From the NCBI GenBank assembly GCA_005882715.1, contig VBEI01000151.1, forward strand, positions 1-10,517: 10,517 bases of DNA, in the 5' to 3' direction. The DNA comes from Chloroflexota bacterium (GTDB taxonomy: Bacteria; Chloroflexota; Dehalococcoidia; SM23-28-2; RBG-16-64-32). Below are positions 6,167 through 10,517 of this stretch, piece by piece (within the stretch, counting starts at the first letter, position 1; each line of letters opens with the position of its first letter). The position numbers and the translations under genes were made by a program. The notes below the pieces were generated by a model. That model had not been told where the DNA came from. It was given only the letters and a program-made list of their open reading frames with translations, and ran no database searches.

Positions 6167-6624
6167 TGCTGGTCCCTTGGGGCGAGTTCGCGGACGCTGC
6201 GCCCGGCCTCGCCGAACGCGGCGCGCGGCTGTTCGGCGTGGGCGTGGCCTACATCGCCACGACTGCGAAGGACAGCTCACCCCGCGTGCATCCATTCACG
6301 CCTTTGATCGGCGGCGGACGCCTCCTCGCCTTCATCGGAGAGCGCACAGTGAAGTATGACAATCTCCTCCGCGACCCCCGCTGCGCCATCCACGCTATGA
6401 TCGGCAACGACGACGAGGAGTTCATGATCATCGGCCGCGCGGTGGTCTCCGACAACTGGGCGACGAATATGCTGGCAGCGGTCGAGGCGCGCAAGATCAA
6501 TATGACCAGCCGCAATCACGTACCCTTCGAGTTCATGATCCAGCGCGTCCATTGGGCCGTGTGGAAAGGCCTTGGCACGCCCGACATCCGCAGGCGAGCG
6601 GAGCGCTGGCAGGCGCTGGGCTAG
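6166..6624 (+). CDS. Pyridoxamine 5'-phosphate oxidase-like flavin-binding protein
   Basis: A 152-aa protein of the FMN/F420-binding split-barrel (PNPOx-like) superfamily. Typical stretches: VGVAYIATTAKDSSPRVHPF (25-44), the strand GGGRLLAFIGERTVKYDNLL (49-68), RDPRCAIHAMIG and EEFMIIGRAVV. The GERTVKYDNLLRDPR pattern is characteristic of the group. Members bind FMN, F420 or haem and reduce or oxidise small molecules; true B6 synthesis is not implied, and the single barrel is shorter than PdxH. Start is GTG 6166, sharing one base with the SDR stop; AGGAGG (6156-6161) is 4 nt upstream. Cofactor unknown. It probably acts in the same pathway as the SDR and thioesterase given the tight packing. 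Confidence 0.85.
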   Translation: MLVPWGEFADAAPGLAERGARLFGVGVAYIATTAKDSSPRVHPFTPLIGGGRLLAFIGERTVKYDNLLRDPRCAIHAMIGNDDEEFMIIGRAVVSDNWATNMLAAVEARKINMTSRNHVPFEFMIQRVHWAVWKGLGTPDIRRRAERWQALG

Positions 6625-6625
6625 A

Positions 6626-7249
6626 GTGGTGCCCGACCGGCTGGAGCCCGCTGCCATCGGCTTTTCCTCGCATTCGGGCTGGGCGGCGGCTGTCTGTGTG
6701 GGCGGCCCGTTGAGCGCTCCTTGCGTCATCGAGCGCTCGCGACTCCTGCTCACCACGTGGCCGCTCCCGCGTGAGCCATATCACGATGCCAAGCGCGGCG
6801 GCCCAGACGAGGCTGTGGAGATAGTCGCTGCTGCCGCTGAGGAGGCTCGGGTACTGGCGGCGGAAGCGGTAACCGGGTTTGCTGCCTTGGCCGGAGCGCA
6901 CGGGTACGAACTAGTCGCAAGTGGACAGGTGCTGGGCGGCGGCAAGCCAGGCGCCTCGCTGTCCCAGTCTCTGTCTACACACGCGGCGATGCATGGCGCC
7001 GAGGGATGGCTGTTTCGCGAGGCGCTGATCGAGGCAAGTCAGAGCAGTGGTCTTCGAGCGGTCGGGGTGATTGAGAGAGAGCTGCCGGCCCGCGCTGCGG
7101 CGGCGTTGGGGACCTCGGAGGGCGAAGTGGGCGCGCTCGTGCAGCTGCTGGGGCGAGACTGCGGTCCTCCGTGGGGGCGAGACCAGAAGGTGGCAACGAT
7201 GGCGGCTCTCATCGCGCTAGGTTCTGCGTCGTCCCGAGCGCCCGCTTAG
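6626..7249 (+). CDS. Conserved-looking protein of unknown function, possible RNase H-like fold
   Basis: I do not recognise a named family. The 207-aa product starts at GTG 6626 (or 6629), one base after the previous stop; no strong Shine-Dalgarno is seen, so coupling is likely. The frame open back to a TTG at 6572 is PNPOx sequence in another register. Layout: a strand with IGFSSHSGWAAAVCVGG (11-27), further strand PCVIERSRLLL (32-42), PLPREPYH (46-53), a long Ala/Glu-rich helix (about 60-92), SGQVLGGG (99-106), and THAAMHGAEGWLFREALIEA (118-137) leading into a helix and strand (LRAVGVIEREL). The repeated His/Ser/Glu near small glycines (H16, H119, H123, E126) look like an active site. The order of strands and helices, and the C-terminal DQKVATMAALIAL helix, recall RuvC-like RNase H folds, but catalytic acids are not clearly conserved. 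Soluble; no signal peptide. Confidence 0.75.
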   Translation: MVPDRLEPAAIGFSSHSGWAAAVCVGGPLSAPCVIERSRLLLTTWPLPREPYHDAKRGGPDEAVEIVAAAAEEARVLAAEAVTGFAALAGAHGYELVASGQVLGGGKPGASLSQSLSTHAAMHGAEGWLFREALIEASQSSGLRAVGVIERELPARAAAALGTSEGEVGALVQLLGRDCGPPWGRDQKVATMAALIALGSASSRAPA

Positions 7250-7286
7250 TTGCCGCTGGCGGCTCGCGCGCCGACAATGGCGCGAG

Positions 7287-7607
7287 ATGGTCGTCTCGAT
7301 CCTCCGCCGCAAGAGCCGCCTGACTGACCGCGCGCGCTGGCGGTCTCAGCTCGACGGCGTTCTGCCGAAGATCACCGGCATTCTCGAGAAGTCGTCGGGA
7401 TTTGTGTCAGTCGAGTACGCCTGGGATGTGAACGAGGAAGGTGCGTTCGCCCAGATCACGACGTGGCGGACCGAGGATGACTGCAAGCGCTACGTGCGAG
7501 AAGGCGCGGCCGCAACTATTGCGACGATCGAGGAAGCGGCGGTCCCGACGGCGCCACACCCGGACGGCAGGTGGGTGCGGCAAACGTACGAAGTCGCCGA
7601 ACCGTAG
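7287..7607 (+). CDS. ABM-like dimeric alpha/beta-barrel protein
   Basis: A 106-aa protein with the pattern of antibiotic-biosynthesis-monooxygenase-like (ABM, ferredoxin-like) domains: a helix WRSQLDGVLPKITGILEKSS (18-37), GFVSVEYAWD strand (38-47), GAFAQITTW strand, and the helix EDDCKRYVREGAAATIATIE. Such proteins form dimers and act as small oxygenases, haem or polyketide-modifying enzymes, or binding proteins; no specific substrate is evident. Starts at ATG 7287 after a 37-bp gap with no obvious Shine-Dalgarno, the loosest junction in the plus-strand run. Assignment rests on length and strand/helix pattern, not on catalytic residues. Confidence 0.7.
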   Translation: MVVSILRRKSRLTDRARWRSQLDGVLPKITGILEKSSGFVSVEYAWDVNEEGAFAQITTWRTEDDCKRYVREGAAATIATIEEAAVPTAPHPDGRWVRQTYEVAEP

Positions 7608-7617
7608 GGCGATTGCA

Positions 7618-8319
7618 TTGCCGCCGGACGAGGGTGACTTTCTTTGCGCTGACTGGGTCTGGGACGCGGCGCTGCGCGAACTCCGCAATTACCCCAGGAA
7701 GGGTAAGAGGCATGCCGACGAGCCGCAGGCTGTCGAGCGGCTCAAGCCTGTCCGCTCCGTCACCTGGCACCGCTGGTCGCAGGCGCCGATGCAGACCGCG
7801 ACCGGCCACGTCTTGCCGCCGAGCCTCTCGCGGGTCGTTGTCGCGTACGAGGGCGGCGGCGACCTCACGATCAACGAATACGACCGCGGCTGCGCGGAGA
7901 AGCTGGCGAGCGCGATCGCGCAACCCTATGATCTAGCTGTAATTGAGGAAGGTGCGCCCGGCGGCCGTCACGGCGGCAATCTGCCCTCGCGCGACCAGAT
8001 GGGGCGGCTGGTGAATGAAGCCGGGCGCGAACAGGTGATCCTCGATGAGGTAGGCGGCGAGATCACGGTCACGAAGCGGGGGCGTCTTTGGGGCAAGAAG
8101 CGCCGCACGATGCGTACGAACGAAGTGCGCCGTCTAGAGCTGGGCTACGGAGTGGCCGGCCCGATCGAGACATTCACTGTGTGGGCAATGGTTGGGCCGG
8201 AGGAGGAGAAGATATCGCTGACCTCGTACTCGGGGTACGAAGGGTGGGCGGAGCCGGAGGAGTGGCGGGAGTTCGTTCGGGAGCTCGGGGGGTCTTTGGG
8301 CGTGGAGGGGCGAGTGTAG
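7618..8319 (+). CDS. Protein of unknown function, two beta-rich halves
   Basis: No named family recognised. The coding frame continues from non-coding upstream sequence; the first usable start after the ABM stop is TTG 7618, with AGGG about 10 nt upstream, giving 233 aa. Seen: WVWDAALRELRNYPRKGK (13-30), a basic linker, and two beta-rich parts. The first (about 45-110) has HVLPPSLSRVVVAYEGGGDL and LASAIAQPYDLAVIE; the second (about 138-228) has GGEITVTKRGRLWGKKRRTM followed by RTNEVRRLELGYGVAGPIET, then TVWAMVGPEEEKISL and EEWREFVREL. In each half a strand pair precedes a short helix, and the VRRLELGY and SRVVVAYE segments align by eye, suggesting duplicated PH-like or similar barrels. No signal peptide or membrane segment. 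Last gene of the plus-strand run, 10 bp after the ABM stop. Coding status is supported by the length and domain-like composition. Confidence 0.68.
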   Translation: MPPDEGDFLCADWVWDAALRELRNYPRKGKRHADEPQAVERLKPVRSVTWHRWSQAPMQTATGHVLPPSLSRVVVAYEGGGDLTINEYDRGCAEKLASAIAQPYDLAVIEEGAPGGRHGGNLPSRDQMGRLVNEAGREQVILDEVGGEITVTKRGRLWGKKRRTMRTNEVRRLELGYGVAGPIETFTVWAMVGPEEEKISLTSYSGYEGWAEPEEWREFVRELGGSLGVEGRV

Positions 8320-8344
8320 AGACGCGCCTTCGGGGCGTCTCTAC
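8316..8344. terminator. Hairpin with cUUCGg loop between convergent genes
   Basis: A perfect 10-bp stem (GTAGAGACGC at 8316-8325 with GCGTCTCTAC at 8335-8344) is extended by two C-G pairs across a bulged G and closed by a C(TTCG)G tetraloop, an exceptionally stable RNA hairpin. It lies between the convergent ends at 8319 and 8354, and the TAG of the upstream gene is inside the stem. There is no T-run on either side, so it is not a textbook intrinsic terminator; it may stop transcription with factor help or protect 3' ends from both directions. Confidence 0.6.
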
Positions 8345-8353
8345 GGCGCTGCG

Positions 8354-8659
8354 TTATCGCGAAAAGCCCGCGATGCGCTCGAGGCGGTCGATCTTAACGG
8401 TCGCAGGGTCGAACAGCGATCCAAAGTACGAGGAGAACGTGGCCATGTGCTCGGTGCCGCGATGCGCCGCCGTAGCGTCGTCGTCCGCGTAGATCTCGTA
8501 GACCGTAATCTCGGACGGGTCCTTGCGGTTCCGGTGGAAGATGTAAGTCAGCGCACCCGGCTCGGTGGACTCGACGGAAGCAGCCTGCTTCTGCATCGCC
8601 TCTTCGGCCTCGGCTTCTTTGCCGGCAATAATGTTGAACCGGGCGAGAATCGTGTTCAT
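8354..8659 (-). CDS. YgiN-like antibiotic biosynthesis monooxygenase domain protein
   Basis: A 101-aa single-domain ABM protein of the putative quinol monooxygenase (YgiN-like) type. Seen: FNIIAGKEAEAEEAMQKQAA (8-27), EPGALTYIFHRNRKDPSEIT (33-52), VYEIYADDDATAAHRGTEHM (53-72) with the conserved Tyr-Glu-x-Tyr and His, and FSSYFGSLF. Members form dimers and oxidise phenolic or quinone-like compounds without added cofactor. AGGAGG (8669-8664) lies 4 nt before ATG 8659. It follows the cupin gene on the same strand after an 83-bp gap, so it may be read from its own promoter or from the cupin transcript. Confidence 0.87.
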   Translation of the reverse strand: MNTILARFNIIAGKEAEAEEAMQKQAASVESTEPGALTYIFHRNRKDPSEITVYEIYADDDATAAHRGTEHMATFSSYFGSLFDPATVKIDRLERIAGFSR

Positions 8660-8742
8660 CTTGCCTCCTAAACTGCGCTAATCTAGGATTTCGTTTCGTC
8701 GTTTTTTGGGTTTGACTTCCGGATTATTCTGGTCTCTTATTT
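8660..8742. promoter_or_regulatory. A/T-rich gap between the cupin and ABM genes
   Basis: An 83-bp stretch markedly richer in A/T than its surroundings. On the minus strand it carries the AGGAGG of the ABM gene and TAGATT (8687-8682), a weak -10 candidate with no fitting -35. On the plus strand TTGACT (8712-8717) and TCTTAT (8735-8740) are 17 bp apart but would drive antisense RNA into the cupin gene. A promoter for the ABM gene is plausible; its position is not established. Confidence 0.25.
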
Positions 8743-9126
8743 CTAGAGAGAGCTTTCCTTGTTACCCAAGGGGTCGATTTTAGTCCAGTTGGTCTCGCCG
8801 GGCGGGCGGATCGAGAGGTGGGCGAATTCGCTGTCCGGCGCGGCGCCGTGCCAATGGATCTCGCCCGCCGGCACATGGACGATATCGCCCGGGCCGACCT
8901 CGTTCCGCTCGCTCTCGGTGGCGAGGATGCCGCGGCCCTCGATGCAGTGCAGGACCTGGGGCACCTCGTGCGAGTGCAGGTAGGTGCGCGCGCCCGCGCT
9001 GAAGCGAACGACGATGATCTCGATACCCTCGGTGCCCGGGATGATAGGCTGCACTCTTACCTCGCCGACGAAGAACTGCTCGCCGGCGGGGACGGCGGCG
9101 TCTGGGGCGACGCGATGGACTTTCAT
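8743..9126 (-). CDS. Cupin-domain protein
   Basis: A single-domain cupin of 127 aa. Motif 1 reads LHSHEVPQVLHCIEGRG, giving metal-ligand candidates H51, H53 and Q57 (Gln where Glu is usual); motif 2 reads GPGDIVHVPAGEIHWHG with H91. This pattern fits small metal-binding cupins such as quercetinase-like or isomerase proteins; the substrate is unknown. The C-terminal extension RPPGETNWTKIDPLGNKESS is common in cupins of the carboxymuconolactone-decarboxylase-associated type. The ATG is 6 bp after the stop of the MBL gene and has no strong Shine-Dalgarno, so the two are cotranscribed and probably translationally coupled. Confidence 0.88.
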   Translation of the reverse strand: MKVHRVAPDAAVPAGEQFFVGEVRVQPIIPGTEGIEIIVVRFSAGARTYLHSHEVPQVLHCIEGRGILATESERNEVGPGDIVHVPAGEIHWHGAAPDSEFAHLSIRPPGETNWTKIDPLGNKESSL

Positions 9127-9132
9127 GCGGTT

Positions 9133-10122
9133 TCAGAGCTCAAAGCGCGTGCCGACACTGTTCTGGACAAAGGCGTTTGGGAAGCGGGCGGCTAGGGCGT
9201 GAACTGCCTTCCATCCTGTGCAGTGTGCAGGAACGATCACCTGAGGGTCTAGCTCGGCGAGGGCGTTGCAGACAAGCGGAATGATGGGCTCGAAGAGCGG
9301 TCCGTTGAGGTGGAAGCCACCGATCACCGTATAGATACGCTCGACGCCGGTGAGTTTGCGAGCATACCGAATGATGTTAACGATCCCGGCGTGTCCGCAG
9401 CCGGTAAGGACGACCAGGCCTTTGTCGCGAACGTTCAGGATGGCGGCCTGATCGTCGAGGATCAGGGGGTCGGGTTGCCAATCGCCGTTGCGCTTCGCCT
9501 GGTGGATCGGAAAGCCTTTCTCAAAGTCGGTAGTCCGGTCTACCTCCCCGGTTATCAGAAGTGAACCGTCGAGGAGGAACGAAGGCTGCTTCTCCTCGAT
9601 GATCTCGAAGCCGGCGCCTTTGATTGCTGACTTGCTGGGCGTCGGCAACTCGAACGGCTCCCGGCCAGGAAGGACGAGTCGCCGCCGGCTCCAGGCCTCA
9701 GGGTGGAGGAACACTGGCACGCTCAAGCGGCCAAGCGTGCGCACGAGTCCGTCCATGCCGGTCGTGTGGTCAAGATGACCGTGGCTCAGCACGATCGCCT
9801 CGATATCTTTCGGAGAGTGGCCCAAACGTCGCATGTTCTCGACGAGGCCGCTCGGCGTCATGCCGGTGTCGAACAGCACTGTGTGCGCGCGGCCGCTGGA
9901 GTGGACGTCGATCAGCGCCGAGAAGCCGTGCTCAGCCAGAGGATTGTCGGCCGTCTGGCCCTCCTCCAATACGCTGGCTGGAACGCGCGGCGTCTCGGCT
10001 GTTGGAAGCCCCAAGCGCTTTGCCGGCCCCTGATCCATCAAGAGCATATCGACATAGTTGTCGACGAACGTCGTGATGGTGACGGAATCGACGGGTGGCA
10101 GGGCGATGCGAGGTTCGGGCAC
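9133..10122 (-). CDS. Metallo-beta-lactamase-fold protein, MptE/dihydropterin-like group
   Basis: A 329-aa MBL-fold hydrolase. Metal motifs: SHGHLDHTTG (H114, H116, D118, H119), GCGHAG (H244), IGGFHL (H271) and PAHCTG (H300), with VLFDTGMTPSGL (82-93) upstream. This order and the GCGHAG/GGFH/HCTG combination match the branch that contains the archaeal ribofuranosylaminobenzene phosphate-linked (MptE-like) 7,8-dihydropterin enzyme, though most bacterial members have no proven reaction. That annotation is therefore a family label, not a function. Start GTG 10122 is supported by AAGGAG (10133-10128), 5 nt upstream. Head of the MBL-cupin pair; TATACT (10162-10157) is the likely -10. Confidence 0.9.
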   Translation of the reverse strand: MPEPRIALPPVDSVTITTFVDNYVDMLLMDQGPAKRLGLPTAETPRVPASVLEEGQTADNPLAEHGFSALIDVHSSGRAHTVLFDTGMTPSGLVENMRRLGHSPKDIEAIVLSHGHLDHTTGMDGLVRTLGRLSVPVFLHPEAWSRRRLVLPGREPFELPTPSKSAIKGAGFEIIEEKQPSFLLDGSLLITGEVDRTTDFEKGFPIHQAKRNGDWQPDPLILDDQAAILNVRDKGLVVLTGCGHAGIVNIIRYARKLTGVERIYTVIGGFHLNGPLFEPIIPLVCNALAELDPQVIVPAHCTGWKAVHALAARFPNAFVQNSVGTRFEL

Positions 10123-10127
10123 CTGGG

Positions 10128-10133
10128 CTCCTT
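10128..10133 (-). promoter_or_regulatory. Shine-Dalgarno that fixes the GTG start of the MBL gene
   Basis: AAGGAG on the minus strand, 5 nt before GTG 10122-10120. No in-frame ATG upstream competes, so GTG initiation is well supported. Confidence 0.7.
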
Positions 10134-10156
10134 CTACACTACTGACGGGTGCCGCC

Positions 10157-10162
10157 AGTATA
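10157..10162 (-). promoter_or_regulatory. -10-like TATACT for the MBL-cupin transcript
   Basis: TATACT (5 of 6 to consensus) on the minus strand, about 34 nt upstream of the GTG at 10122, in the 108-bp gap after nrdJ. No good -35 is found 16-18 bp upstream. It has the same hexamer as both arms of the divergent core at 3095-3104. Confidence 0.35.
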
Positions 10163-10230
10163 CGAAATGGAGCGAAGTCCGGAGATCCGGTCAGGTAGCT
10201 AGCCGGTGGTCAAGGTGCAGCTTGAGCGGC

Positions 10231-10517
10231 TTACCCACACCTGTTATAACCGCACGAGCGGCACACCAGGCACCCCTCTTGGTACGCCAGCAGCGCCCCG
10301 CAGTCCGGGCAGCCGATGCCGCTGTCGCCCGAAGAGGCGTCCGCGGGCGACGGGCCTGTCGCCACTACGTGGGCCGGAGGTTCGGTCCCGAAGCGCATCT
10401 GGAGCCAGTGGAAGATGTAGTCGATGACGCTGGTAGCCCACGGCACCTGCGGGTTGCCGGTCGGGCCGTATGGCTCGAAGCGGGTGTTGCGCATCTTCGG
10501 GGCCAGCTCTTCCAGCG
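10231..10517 (-). CDS. nrdJ: B12-dependent ribonucleotide reductase, C-terminal end (partial)
   Basis: The C-terminal 95 residues of a class II (adenosylcobalamin-dependent) ribonucleoside-diphosphate reductase, which makes deoxyribonucleotides from ribonucleotides independently of oxygen. The visible frame enters from the right edge (LEELAPKMRNTRFEPYG) and shows the characteristic VPWATSVIDYIFHWLQMRFG, a variable Pro/Ser/Asp-rich linker, and a terminal zinc-ribbon-like element CPDCG...CRSCG ending in NRCG. The linker and cysteine tail are typical of NrdJ; the last cysteine is in the position of the redox relay pair. Stop TAA at 10233-10231. It faces the same way as the MBL gene, with a 108-bp gap between them. 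Confidence 0.88.
   Translation of the reverse strand, partial: LEELAPKMRNTRFEPYGPTGNPQVPWATSVIDYIFHWLQMRFGTEPPAHVVATGPSPADASSGDSGIGCPDCGALLAYQEGCLVCRSCGYNRCG

Noticed and set aside
5306..6295. 329-aa open frame on the minus strand opposite the SDR gene
   Set aside because: Arg/His-rich antisense of a clear SDR gene, no domain, no ribosome site.
8712..8740. Plus-strand promoter TTGACT-N17-TCTTAT
   Set aside because: The -10 matches only 4 of 6, and it would transcribe antisense to the cupin gene with no plus-strand gene to serve; more likely chance in A/T-rich sequence.
10172..10205. Short CCGG-ATCT-CCGG and GCTAGC palindromes after nrdJ as a terminator
   Set aside because: The stems are only 4-6 bp and no T-run follows on the minus strand.

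Overview
The window looks like a chromosomal segment of a GC-rich bacterium (roughly 60% G+C by eye). The gene order yggS-proC-yggT-recA, a B12-dependent ribonucleotide reductase and many small VOC/ABM/cupin/PNPOx-type proteins fit Chloroflexota (Dehalococcoidia-like). That placement is inferred from gene content and style, and Actinobacteria or another GC-rich phylum cannot be excluded. I see no RNA genes, insertion sequences, CRISPR arrays or prophage genes.

Left block, minus strand (1-3089), transcribed right to left: yggS (PLP homeostasis protein), proC (pyrroline-5-carboxylate reductase), yggT (small membrane protein), recA, and the first 32 codons of a membrane-anchored protein that runs off the left edge. 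yggS, proC and yggT are packed with zero or negative spacing. recA follows after a 115-bp gap with its own strong ribosome site. The yggT reading frame has no ATG, GTG or TTG codon that would include its first membrane helix; a perfect Shine-Dalgarno points at an ATA codon overlapping the proC stop.

Centre, plus strand (3123-8319): a WYL-domain transcription regulator is divergent from yggS. The two starts are 33 bp apart, with a perfect palindrome AAGTATACTT between them that supplies a -10-like TATACT on both strands. After a 94-bp gap carrying CTGACA repeats (possible operator) come two VOC proteins, a PaaI-like thioesterase, a short-chain dehydrogenase, a PNPOx-like flavin protein and an unrecognised 207-aa protein, nearly all touching or overlapping. 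An ABM-fold protein and a 233-aa protein of unknown function follow with short gaps. This reads as one operon, perhaps a small-molecule conversion or detoxification module under the WYL regulator; the substrate cannot be read from the sequence. A stable hairpin with a cUUCGg loop closes it.

Right block, minus strand (8354-10517): a YgiN-like ABM protein, a cupin, a metallo-beta-lactamase-fold protein related to the MptE/dihydropterin group, and the C-terminal tail of nrdJ with its cysteine-rich zinc element, which continues beyond the right edge. The cupin and MBL genes are 6 bp apart and surely cotranscribed.

Nothing here is an unmistakable new system. The points most worth a second look are the yggT start, the symmetric divergent promoter, the putative WYL operator and the unassigned 207-aa family at 6626-7249.
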